Of a stretch of DNA of 64,000 nucleotides, positions 1 through 9,000 are shown piece by piece. This stretch comes from Alteromonas sp. RKMC-009 (GTDB lineage Bacteria; Pseudomonadota; Gammaproteobacteria; Enterobacterales; Alteromonadaceae), in contig NZ_CP031010.1 of NCBI RefSeq assembly GCF_003584565.2, positions 4,712,001 to 4,776,000 of the forward strand, in the 5' to 3' direction. The notes under the pieces were generated by a model that saw only the letters and a list, made by a program, of their open reading frames with translations, had not been told where the DNA came from and made no database searches. Each line of letters begins with the position of its first letter. Within the stretch, counting starts at the first letter, position 1. The position numbers and the translations under genes were made by a program.

Positions 1-968
1 ACCGCGTGTTGCGCCTGAGCAACCGCCATACCATAGCCCGGGATCACCAGCACAGCCTGAGCCGCTTCTAATACATAGAATGCATCCTGCGCCGCCATGA
101 TTTTCACTTCGCCTTCGATTTTCTCTGCCGCTTCCACAGGCTTAGAGAAGCCTGACAGCAGTACATTCATCAGCGAGCGGTTCATCGCCTTACACATGAT
201 GTTAGTGAGGATCAAACCCGATGCACCAACCAGCAGACCAGTAACAATCAGAATCGTGTTGCCCACCGCCAGACCAGCCGCAGATGCTGCCACACCCGAG
301 TAACTGTTTAACAGTGCAATCACTACCGGCATGTCGGCACCACCAATTGAAATGGTCGCCAGTACACCGAAGCTGAGCGCCAGTGCGATAGTCACGTACA
401 ACCACATCAGATTCGTCGGATCGGTAACGAACAAATAACCTACCACCACAAAACCAATCAGATGAGCAATACTAAGTTCACGCAAACCGGTGAAAATAAC
501 CGCTTTGGCCCCCATACGGCCAGACAGCTTGCCCCAGGCAATCACCGAGCCAGAGAACGTAACACCACCGATCAGAATCGTGAGAATCACCGTGATCAGC
601 ACAAAGTGCGTGGCCCCCATGAAGCCAAACGTGGCCAGCTGACTGATAGTCGCCCAGCCCAGCAACAGCGATGCCAGACCACCGAAGCCGTTAAATAACG
701 ACACCATTTCCGGCATTTGCGTCATTTCCACCGACTTAGCTTTCCAGGCACCGTAAGCGCCGCCAATTACAAAGCCCAGTAATATCCAGTGGTAGGAAAT
801 GATTTGATGATCAAGCAGTGTCACCACCACCGCCACCAGCATACCCACCGCAGACACCAGGTTACCTTTTCTGGCAGTAGAAGGATGACTCAGTAATTTA
901 AGTCCGGTAATAAACAGTCCGGCAGCCAGTACGTAAGCCAGATTGATAATCAATGCTACAGATTCCAT
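1..968 (-). CDS. pntB: NAD(P) transhydrogenase subunit beta, C-terminus cut by window
   Basis: This is the beta subunit of the inner-membrane proton-translocating transhydrogenase, which moves hydride from NADH to NADP+ using the proton gradient. The translation begins MESVALIINLAYVLAAGLF and runs open to the window edge for 322 codons. Beta subunits are usually about 460 residues, so roughly the last 140, most of the NADP-binding domain III, lie outside. Many hydrophobic helices are visible, followed by the start of the soluble domain (VIPGYGMAVAQAQ). The ATG at 968 lies 12 bases after the stop of pntAB, and the three genes form one operon in the order pntAA-pntAB-pntB. Confidence 0.93.
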   Translation of the reverse strand, partial: MESVALIINLAYVLAAGLFITGLKLLSHPSTARKGNLVSAVGMLVAVVVTLLDHQIISYHWILLGFVIGGAYGAWKAKSVEMTQMPEMVSLFNGFGGLASLLLGWATISQLATFGFMGATHFVLITVILTILIGGVTFSGSVIAWGKLSGRMGAKAVIFTGLRELSIAHLIGFVVVGYLFVTDPTNLMWLYVTIALALSFGVLATISIGGADMPVVIALLNSYSGVAASAAGLAVGNTILIVTGLLVGASGLILTNIMCKAMNRSLMNVLLSGFSKPVEAAEKIEGEVKIMAAQDAFYVLEAAQAVLVIPGYGMAVAQAQHA

Positions 969-980
969 CTTCCTGACCCC

Positions 981-1265
981 TTACTTCTTGTCTTTCTTTT
1001 TAAACATGCCAAGCATGCGGTCGGTTACCAGGTAACCCCCCACCACGTTAATGCTTGCCAGTGCCACCGCAGCGGTACCCAGTACAGTGGTAAGCACGTC
1101 GTTGTCAGCACCGGATGCCACCAGCGCGCCAACAAGGGTAATGCCAGAAATCGCGTTAGAGCCCGACATCAGCGGCGTGTGCAATGTGGCAGGGACTTTA
1201 CGGATAAGCTCGAAGCCTAAAAATGCCGCCAGCAGCACAATAAAAATCAAATAGATATTTTCCAT
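981..1265 (-). CDS. pntAB: NAD(P) transhydrogenase subunit alpha, part 2 (membrane)
   Basis: A 94-residue membrane protein corresponding to the C-terminal membrane domain of PntA. In E. coli it is fused to the NAD-binding domain, but in many bacteria, including this one, it is a separate gene. It shows about three hydrophobic helices, the conserved loop TPLMSGSNAISGI, and a basic tail (MFKKKDKK). The ATG at 1265 comes two bases after the pntAA stop, with a G-rich ribosome-binding site inside the end of pntAA, which suggests translational coupling. Product assignment is firm; the symbol follows split-operon usage. Confidence 0.92.
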   Translation of the reverse strand: MENIYLIFIVLLAAFLGFELIRKVPATLHTPLMSGSNAISGITLVGALVASGADNDVLTTVLGTAAVALASINVVGGYLVTDRMLGMFKKKDKK

Positions 1266-1267
1266 GA

Positions 1268-2419
1268 TCAGGCCCCCTGATAAGCGTTTGTAAGCATGTC
1301 GTTGGTGATTTGCCCGTCGTGGGTGATCACGCAGCCTGCCAGGATCTCATCCTCAAGATTAAGGTTGAATTGCTTCGATTCATCATCAAAAAATTCATCC
1401 AGCAGGTTGTACACGTTGTTGGCATACATGTCGGTGGCGTCTTTCGCCACAGCCTGACTCCAGTTGCCGGTACCAATAACAGTGACACCGTTCACGGTAA
1501 CCACTTTGCCGGCTTCAGAGCCTTCCACGTTGCCACCGGATGTGGCAGCCATATCGACAACCACACTACCCGGACGCATCAGCGCAAGGGTATCTTTGCT
1601 GATCAACTGCGGCGGACGGCGTCCGAACAACTGCGCTGTGGTAATCACAATGTCAGAATCAGCAATGGCATCGCGCTGGGCATCCTGCTGCTTCTGCTTT
1701 TGTTCTTCAGTGAGCTCTTTGGCATAGCCGTCTTTCGTCTGGCCGGTTTCACCCAAATCAATTTTCAGGAACTTACCGCCCAGCGACTCAACCTGCTCGG
1801 CTACCACCGGGCGCGTATCGTATGCCAGTACGTTGGCACCTAAGCGCTTTGCAGTTGCAATGGCCTGCAGACCGGCAACGCCAGCACCGATAATGTAAAC
1901 TTTCGCCGGCTTGATGGTGCCCGAAGGTGTCATCATCATTGGCAGAATGCCCGGCAGATGCGTAGCTGCCTGCATCACCATGACATAGCCAGCCAGGCTC
2001 GCCTGCGAACTCAGCGCATCCATTTTCTGGGCGCGGGAAGAGCGCGGGATCATTTCTACCGACAATGTGGTCAGTTTCTTCGCCGCCAGTGATTCCACTA
2101 ATTCCTGCTGGAAAAAGGGGTCAATGTGTCCAATCACCAGGGCAGCCGGTTTCAGACGGGCATACACCGCTTCTGCAGGACGATTCACGCACAATAACGC
2201 ATCCGTTTCCTCAAGCGCAGCGCCGGCATCTTCAACCACCATGGCACCAGCTTCAGTAAACTCTGTGTCCGCATAACCTGACAGAACACCAGCGCCCTGT
2301 TGCATGACCACGGTCATACCTCGCTTCACCATTCGCTTCACACTGGATGGCGAAACCGCACATCGCTTCTCTGTGTGACCTTGTTGTTCGAGTCCTTCAT
2401 TTAATATCAGTACTTTCAA
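1268..2419 (-). CDS. pntAA: NAD(P) transhydrogenase subunit alpha, part 1 (NAD-binding)
   Basis: This is the soluble NAD(H)-binding domain I of the transhydrogenase, 383 residues, first gene of the pnt operon. Motifs include the Rossmann glycine loop VYIIGAGVAGLQAIATAKRL and the stretch AEQVESLGGKFL typical of the PntA/alanine-dehydrogenase family. The frame is open upstream to 2509 with ATG codons, but family members begin at MKVLxLNE. The codon aligned there is a TTG at 2419, preceded by GAGGAG at a 6-base gap, so I take the TTG as the start. The upstream ATGs would add about 30 poorly conserved residues. Confidence 0.9.
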   Translation of the reverse strand: MKVLILNEGLEQQGHTEKRCAVSPSSVKRMVKRGMTVVMQQGAGVLSGYADTEFTEAGAMVVEDAGAALEETDALLCVNRPAEAVYARLKPAALVIGHIDPFFQQELVESLAAKKLTTLSVEMIPRSSRAQKMDALSSQASLAGYVMVMQAATHLPGILPMMMTPSGTIKPAKVYIIGAGVAGLQAIATAKRLGANVLAYDTRPVVAEQVESLGGKFLKIDLGETGQTKDGYAKELTEEQKQKQQDAQRDAIADSDIVITTAQLFGRRPPQLISKDTLALMRPGSVVVDMAATSGGNVEGSEAGKVVTVNGVTVIGTGNWSQAVAKDATDMYANNVYNLLDEFFDDESKQFNLNLEDEILAGCVITHDGQITNDMLTNAYQGA

Positions 2420-2519
2420 TGTGTTCTCCTCAGGCACGGGATACTGAGACTCATGATCCGAACACATGCGTGCTCGCATTGTTAATTTATAATTTTTATT
2501 GTTAACCAAATCTAATATC

Positions 2520-2539
2520 TATTGCCACCGGTGGCAATA
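2520..2539. promoter_or_regulatory. 20-bp perfect palindrome, possible operator of the pnt operon
   Basis: TATTGCCACCGGTGGCAATA is a perfect dyad about 100 bases upstream of the pntAA TTG start. On the minus strand its right half contains TTGCCA, a good -35 hexamer, followed 17 bases later by TAGATT as a possible -10, so a bound repressor would cover the promoter. A central CCGG within a 16-20 bp dyad is seen at operators of LacI/GalR-family and some GntR-type regulators. The regulator is unknown. Confidence 0.45.
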
Positions 2540-2967
2540 TGCATATTTATATCAAAAAAGAATATACAAGGGGTCAGTTAGCGCTGAATGTTTAGCCAAA
2601 CTTCCCTGTATATTTAGAAATTTTAAACACACTAACGAATGAAAAATTTGAGATTAAAGAACGGAAAATTATTAAATACAACAAGTTATGCTATATAAAA
2701 ATTTGACTATATCTAAGTCTATGATGTGAACAAACTATTTATGATTACGCTAATAAGTGAAATGATTGACGAGATAATGCTCATTCACAGAATCAATAAA
2801 AGCATTCAATTGTGGAACTTTTAGATAGGGAAAATGACACGAAACAGATCAGAGGAGAACAAAAAACAACCAACTGTCAAACAAAATGCACACCTGTGGT
2901 TCAGCATTTTGCTCATGAATGGTGCGTCTGCACTTATTATGTGATAGCCGCCTGAGAGAATAGACAA
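2540..2967. other. AT-rich intergenic stretch between pntAA and ppiC
   Basis: About 430 bases with no convincing gene. One small frame on the plus strand (2834-2944, ATG to TGA, 36 codons, start MTRNRSEENKKQ, ending in a hydrophobic stretch) has a weak purine-rich ribosome-binding site (TAGGGAAA). It is too short to call from a single sequence. The rest is low-complexity AT-rich DNA without clear hairpins. Confidence 0.35.
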
Positions 2968-2985
2968 TCTTCCCGTTCGGGAAGA
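2968..2985 (-). terminator. Hairpin downstream of ppiC
   Basis: TCTTCCCGTTCGGGAAGA forms a 7-bp stem with a 4-base loop 13 bases after the ppiC stop. On the minus strand it is followed by TTGTCTATT, a weak U-rich tail, so termination is plausible but not strong. Confidence 0.45.
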
Positions 2986-2998
2986 CCCTGAATTGTAA

Positions 2999-3277
2999 TC
3001 AGCTGCGGTACAAGGTTTTGATCAGGTGATAGCCGAACTTTGTTTTTACCGGTCCGTGCACTTTAAGCACTTCTTTTTTAAACACTACGTCATCAAATTG
3101 TTTCACCATCTGTCCGCGGCGAAATTCACCTAAATCTCCGCCCCGCTTTCCCGACGGACACGTTGAATGTTTCTTTGCCAGTGTGGCAAAGTCTTTGCCT
3201 TTCTTCAGTTGTTCAAGAATGGAAAGGGCTTCTTTTTCGGTCTTAACCAGAATATGAAGAGCAGATGCGGTAGCCAT
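2999..3277 (-). CDS. ppiC: Peptidyl-prolyl cis-trans isomerase C (parvulin)
   Basis: A 92-residue single-domain parvulin that catalyses proline cis-trans isomerisation during protein folding. The length matches E. coli PpiC (93 residues) and the family blocks are present: ALHILVK near the N-terminus, [21 protein letters not shown] in the middle (residues 30-50) and the C-terminal FGYHLIK. There is no signal peptide, so it is cytoplasmic. It is transcribed alone, facing away from the PhnD-like/kinase pair that starts 165 bases away, with a hairpin after the stop. Confidence 0.93.
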   Translation of the reverse strand: MATASALHILVKTEKEALSILEQLKKGKDFATLAKKHSTCPSGKRGGDLGEFRRGQMVKQFDDVVFKKEVLKVHGPVKTKFGYHLIKTLYRS

Positions 3278-3441
3278 AACAGATGTTCTTATAAAAAGTG
3301 ATGCAGAGAATTATAACGAAAGCCGGGCGAAAAAGGCATTTCTGCACACAATGCCCTATCATCATATTTTGTTATAGAATTACAGAAAGACGATGGTGAT
3401 GACGGCACGAGTTGACGTTACGGGGCGGGAGAAGAAAAAAC

Positions 3442-4266
3442 ATGTCTGAATTGTTGAGCAGGCGGGTCGTTGGAATTTTATTAATGCTCATATCACATTC
3501 CGCTGCTGCTGAGTCCTTTTCTGTGGGCATTGTTCCGCAGCACTCGCCGAAAAAGCTCGCTGAGGCGTGGCAACCTTTGCTCAGCTATATCGGGTCTGAG
3601 ACCGGACACACTTTTCACTTTGAAACCGCGAAAGATATTCCGACATTTGAAAAAGCACTGTCAGAAGGCAAATACGACATTGCTTACATGAACCCTTATC
3701 ACTTTGTCGTTTTTCAGAAAAATCCCGGTTACCGCGCGCTGGTCCGCCAGAAAGACCAAACCATTCAGGGCATCATCGTTGTAACCCGTGACAGTCCTTT
3801 TACAGAATTGTCTGATCTTAATGGCACCAAAATCGCCTTTCCGGCCCCGGCCGCCTTTGCCGCCAGTATTATCCCCCGTGCGACCATGCAAAAAGAAGGC
3901 ATTAACTTTACACCCGTTTATGTGCATTCCCACGATTCCGTATATCTGAATGTAAAGAGGGGATTCTTTAAGGCCGGAGGCGGGATTTACCGGTCTCTGC
4001 AAGCCACAGACGACGACGTTAAAAAGAACCTGAAAGTGCTCTGGGCAAGCCCTGCTTATACGCCACACGCCATAGCAACGCATCCCCGGCTGTCAGAGGA
4101 AGTTCGCGGACAACTACTGAATGTTCTCACAACCATGAATCCCGGAGGAAAAGGCAGTGACGCATTAAACAGTCTCAAAATGAAAGGATTCTCGGAAGCA
4201 TTTTCTGCAGACTGGGATGACATCCGGGTGCTGAACATAGACTTACTGCAGCAAGAGAACCCGTAG
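3442..4266 (+). CDS. PhnD-like periplasmic phosphate/phosphonate-type binding protein
   Basis: A 274-residue exported solute-binding protein of the PhnD/phosphite family. A signal peptide (MSELLSRRVVGILLMLIS...AAA) precedes the mature start ESFSVGIVPQHSPKKLAEAW. Family motifs follow: YDIAYMNPYHF and LNGTKIAFPAP. I chose the ATG at 3442 with GGGAGAAG upstream; a TTG at 3412 would add ten charged residues before the signal peptide. No ABC permease or ATPase is nearby. Instead a histidine kinase gene starts five bases after the stop, so the protein more likely presents a ligand to that kinase than feeds a transporter. The ligand is unknown. Confidence 0.82.
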   Translation: MSELLSRRVVGILLMLISHSAAAESFSVGIVPQHSPKKLAEAWQPLLSYIGSETGHTFHFETAKDIPTFEKALSEGKYDIAYMNPYHFVVFQKNPGYRALVRQKDQTIQGIIVVTRDSPFTELSDLNGTKIAFPAPAAFAASIIPRATMQKEGINFTPVYVHSHDSVYLNVKRGFFKAGGGIYRSLQATDDDVKKNLKVLWASPAYTPHAIATHPRLSEEVRGQLLNVLTTMNPGGKGSDALNSLKMKGFSEAFSADWDDIRVLNIDLLQQENP

Positions 4267-4271
4267 TTCCT

Positions 4272-5918
4272 ATGCGAATATCATTAAAATTAAAAACAAT
4301 ACTGGGTGTGGCTTTAATAGAGGCCACATTGCTTGCACTGCTGCTGACAACAACCTTTAACCTGCTGACCAACCTGGTTAACGATGCGGTGGTAAAGCGT
4401 GCGAATACAACGGCTAACCTGTTTTATTCAACGACTAAAAACGCATTTTTGTCCTTCGATCTGGCCGGCATTGAGGCTGATGTCAACGAACTGCTTACCG
4501 ATTCAGATATTCATTACGTCAAAATAACTGATACCTCCGGCAGAGTCTTCGCATCAGGTGGCAACGAACAATCACTGAACTCAGACTTTCAGGCCGATAC
4601 GTCTGTCAGCCTGGCCAGTGACGGGATTTACGACATCCGCCGCCCGATCATGGTTGATGATACCTTGTACGGTTATATTGACCTTGGAATTGATATTGCA
4701 GCGGTGAAAGCGTCGCTGAGCGACATTCAGCAGTGGGCTTATACCATCGCAGTCATTGAAATGGTTCTCGTTGCGCTGTTTTCCTATTTTCTCGGAAGTT
4801 ATCTGACTAAGCAGATCAACATTCTTCAGCAGGGTGCCCGCAGGCTCATTCAGGCTTCAAAAGAAAACAAATATGAAGATATTAAGGTAAATGTGCGTAC
4901 CAATGACGAACTCGAAGAGTTAGCAACGGTATTCAATCATTTAATCTCGCATCTTGAAGAAGAGCATATCCGCAGAGCCGAAGCGGAAAATGCCATACAT
5001 AACCTGAATCAGTCTCTGGAATACAGAGTCCGCGAACGCACCAATGAATTAAACAGAAAAAATGAAGAGCTGTCGCAGTCAAACAAATCGCTGAAAGAAA
5101 CCCAGCAGCAATTACTTCAGGCAGAAAAGATGTCGTCAGTGGGCCAGCTTGCTGCCGGCGTCGCTCACGAAATCAATAACCCTGTGGGCTTTGTCAGCAG
5201 TAACCTCGACACGCTGAAAGAGTATTTAGCCAGCTTTGAAATACTGTACAGAGATCTAATGGAAGTCACACAAGCACCTACCAATGAAGTTGCGCTGGAA
5301 AAATTAGCTGCATTGAAGAATTCTCAGGCTTACCAGTCACTGGACTTCATAAGTAATGACGTTTCTCATCTCATCAAAGAATCTGAACACGGTTTACAGA
5401 GAGTGGAAGAAATTGTCAGCAGCCTTAAACAATTTTCCAGAATCGACACAGATCAGAAGCAACTTTTTGATTTGAATAACTGTGTGAAAACCACATTAGC
5501 GCTGGTGAACAACAAGCTAAAATATGCCTGCGATGTAGACATTAACTACGACGAATTGCCCCGCGTTATGATGAACGTTGGCAAAATTTCTCAGGTTATT
5601 ACTAACCTGCTGATTAACGCCGCGCAGGCGATTGAAGAAACGGGACGGCGGGGTAAGCTGGAAGTGCGCACCAGAGCAAACAGTAACGGAACCGTAGAAC
5701 TTATCGTCCGTGACAATGGCTGCGGGATTTCAGACGAAAACCTGCAGAAGATATTCAATCCTTTCTTCACCACCAAAGACGAAGATACAGGCACTGGCCT
5801 GGGCCTTTCCATTTCGTATGAAATAGCAAGAGAACACGAAGGAATGCTCAGCGTTGAAAGTGAGCTCTATACCGGTACCGAATTTACGCTGACCTTACCT
5901 GTTTACGGCGCAGCATAA
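4272..5918 (+). CDS. Membrane sensor histidine kinase
   Basis: A 548-residue hybrid-free sensor kinase. TM1 is at about 9-33, a periplasmic sensor region at 34-153, TM2 at about 154-177, then a HAMP linker and a coiled coil to about 285. The dimerisation H-box is SVGQLAAGVAHEINNP with the phospho-acceptor His at residue 299. The ATPase domain has the N-box NLLINAAQAI (445-454), G1 DNGCG (481-485), F-box and G2 GTGLGLSIS (507-515). It starts 5 bases after the binding-protein gene and is almost certainly co-transcribed with it. No response regulator is adjacent, so the partner is elsewhere. The next gene is convergent. Confidence 0.9.
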   Translation: MRISLKLKTILGVALIEATLLALLLTTTFNLLTNLVNDAVVKRANTTANLFYSTTKNAFLSFDLAGIEADVNELLTDSDIHYVKITDTSGRVFASGGNEQSLNSDFQADTSVSLASDGIYDIRRPIMVDDTLYGYIDLGIDIAAVKASLSDIQQWAYTIAVIEMVLVALFSYFLGSYLTKQINILQQGARRLIQASKENKYEDIKVNVRTNDELEELATVFNHLISHLEEEHIRRAEAENAIHNLNQSLEYRVRERTNELNRKNEELSQSNKSLKETQQQLLQAEKMSSVGQLAAGVAHEINNPVGFVSSNLDTLKEYLASFEILYRDLMEVTQAPTNEVALEKLAALKNSQAYQSLDFISNDVSHLIKESEHGLQRVEEIVSSLKQFSRIDTDQKQLFDLNNCVKTTLALVNNKLKYACDVDINYDELPRVMMNVGKISQVITNLLINAAQAIEETGRRGKLEVRTRANSNGTVELIVRDNGCGISDENLQKIFNPFFTTKDEDTGTGLGLSISYEIAREHEGMLSVESELYTGTEFTLTLPVYGAA

Positions 5919-6032
5919 AGCAGGAGCGCTCCGGCAGGGTTCGCGGAATAACCGTGGCAACTTCCTCACTGCCGGGATGATCTGAACTCAGGTGAAAACA
6001 GGTAACTGAATTCACCCGAGCGCCCTCATCAA

Positions 6033-9000
6033 TCAGTGGATCAAGTACATCCCTGCTGACGTACCAAGCATAACTTCTAAATCGCCGGATTCGGAGCGTC
6101 GGGCACGCAGTGCCCCTTTGCCTGCTCTGCCGTTCAACTTCGGACCGGACCAGACAATATTGCCATTGGTTGCAATGCTGCGCAGAACAGAATGAGAGCT
6201 GTACCAACTGCTGTCATCACCGGTTACTACCAGAATGTTAGACGTGGTAACAGGGTCCACAATCATACCGGTGATCTCAAACGGGAAGTTGTATTCCGCC
6301 ACCAGTTCCACACCACTGTCAGAAAATGCCAGCATGTTCATTTCCTCGTCGTTACCACCGGAACAAACAAACTGACGGCTGTTTTCACCGCCGGTAAACA
6401 GTACCTGCGGACATTCAATGTCATACGAGCTGCCGGTGATAAATGCATTACTTCCCAGCGTCAGTAACTGTACCTTTTGGTAACCGCTGGTCACGACCAG
6501 ATTCAGTACATCATCAATAAATACCACGTCAAAATCACTGACTCCCTGAGGGCTCGTATACGATGCCACCAGCAGCTGATTCTGAATGTCGACAACCTTA
6601 ATCGCCGAGCCGTCCTGATAGACCGCATCCTCATAGCCGTCGCCGTTGACATCTATGGCCATAATCTTGCCGATAGTGCTGTCATAGTCACCGTCCACGG
6701 AATACTGAACAGACATATCGCTTAACTGCACTGCACCGAATGCGCCGTCATACAGGGAAGTCAGTGGCAGGAAAATATCCCCTGCTCCATCGTTATTGAA
6801 ATCAGTTGTCACCGCCTGAGTACTGTGGTCCCAGTTGGTAGAAAGCTCTTCACCCACTGTTATAGTGCCATCGCCGGTAAGCGTAACGATAACGGAGCCG
6901 TCATAACCGCTTTCAGTGCTGGGCACAAAGAACACGGCGCGCTCATCACCGGAAGTGATTTCAGACCAGCCCGCAGCATAGAAATGGTCAAGCTGAACAC
7001 CGGTGGTATTTTCTTTTACCGTTGCACCACCGGCAGTGTAGTCCGCAGTGATCAGGCGGTCTGCACCGGAACTGCTGGTGCCTGACCCCCATAAAATTTC
7101 CGCACTGCCGTCGTTGTCGATATCACCCATAGTCAGCGATGAGGAACCGTGATCCTGCAGCCCGACCTGCCATACTGTATCCAGCTGATTACTGCCGTTC
7201 AGAGAATACGCAGTTACATTGCCCCACTGACAATCACTCACCACGATCTCATCTGTCGCATCATCGTAGAGATTGTATGCATGCATATCGCAGGTATCGT
7301 CAAGGGACAATGACGCCAGCTGAGACTTATCAACAGCGGAATACACGTAAAGCGCATCCCAGGCACCGGCACCAATGATCTCATCGATACCATTCCCGTT
7401 GAGGTCGCCAACTGTAACAAACGAACTACCAAATCCGGAGCCGAAAAACCATTCATTCGCACCAGTGGTCAGGTCGTACACCAGACCGGTGTTCATAATC
7501 AGCTCCATACTACTATCGGCATCTACATTACCGGCAGCAATTGTCTGAAAATTGTTCGTACTGAAACTGAGCGTTGTGACCAGCTCACTTCCCAATTCAC
7601 TCACAAAAATGGTTGTTTCACTGGCGTCGTAATTAGCATTCTTAACAGAATAAATCAGTTCATTGACGCCGTCGTTGTCAGTATCAGCCAGTAACGCTTC
7701 ACTGAAATAATCGTCGGTTTCCAGTAAAACCCGTGCATCTTTAGTTAAATCATCAATCAGCCAGAAGGTTTTTTCAGTGATAACTAAAATTTCAGGTGTA
7801 CCGTCCTGGTCCATATCTGCGGGCAATACCTGCTGAATATTCTGTTCATCCGACAGCGCATAGGGATATGCCCATTTCTGTTGATATTTACCATCAACCA
7901 ACGTCAGTAAAAATACCCGTGAGCCATTGTCTGTTCCCAACAATTCATTGCTACCGTCGCCATCAAAATCGGCCACCCACTGGGAATTATTCCGGTGAGG
8001 CACTTCCATGCCGGAACGGAACAACGGCTGCGCTTCATCAGCGCTCACCGTCACATCAAAGTATTCCTCGATAGTATTGTTCGGGTTCTGACTGTTGCTC
8101 ACACCGAAGGTGTACACCATCTGACTGAAAAGCTGATTGTCCGGTACAACCCACGTTACAGTACCATTCGAAGCTAACGTTGCTCCCTCCGGTGCGCTCG
8201 CCAGTGCTGCCAGGTTTTCATTGCCCGGTACATCTGCATCTGTCAGTGATAATGAAAAAGTAATGGTATCGCCGGCACGGACATTTTCTGGCACATTGCT
8301 TACCGTAACAACGGCAGGTGTATCTTCCACAAAGATGCTGATGGGATAGGATTCCACCGTGTTGATTGAGTCAGACACTACCATTGATACTTCAATCCAC
8401 TGATCAACAGTCACTGAGTATGCAGGCAGCGTGTTGCCGTGAACGCCTTCAAGTAACCTGCCGTTCAGATACCAGTTGTAACTGACCGTCAGATCTTCAT
8501 CCGGAGTATCGAGGTCGTAATAATTTCCGGGCAGCACAACAATTTCCTGTGCCACAGACAGCCCTTCAGAATTTTGCAGATAAGGCGACTCAACATAAGG
8601 TGTCAGAGAGATTTCAGCGAGATTATATAAATCAGTATCACTCACCGGTGTTGTGACGAAGCCGTATACACTTTCGAAGTACTTACCGGCATCCGCCTCG
8701 CCGTCATTGTCGAGATCCTGCGTGTACATCACCATACCCTGCAAGAACTTCAGCTGTGCTTCACCGTCGTTATACACAACGGTACTGCCGTAAAAATACG
8801 GCATATCCAGCTCGTCAGTATCCAGCGACACATCTACATAACCTTCAGACCCCACACTGACACGGCCTTCAATCCGGAGTTCTGGCGACTCCCAGTCATC
8901 TTTGGTGGTCATGCTGGCATCAATCAGATAGCTTTCATCGCCAATCGTAGCACTTACGTATTGCTCACTGACCGACGTCGTCACACCGGTTTGCATTGAA

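Noticed and set aside
2834..2944. Small 36-codon plus-strand frame between pntAA and ppiC
   Set aside because: It has only a weak ribosome-binding site and no comparison available; kept as a note within the intergenic entry, not called as a gene.
4056..4372. Antisense frames in the binding-protein/kinase pair
   Set aside because: They overlap well-supported genes on the other strand and lack features of their own.
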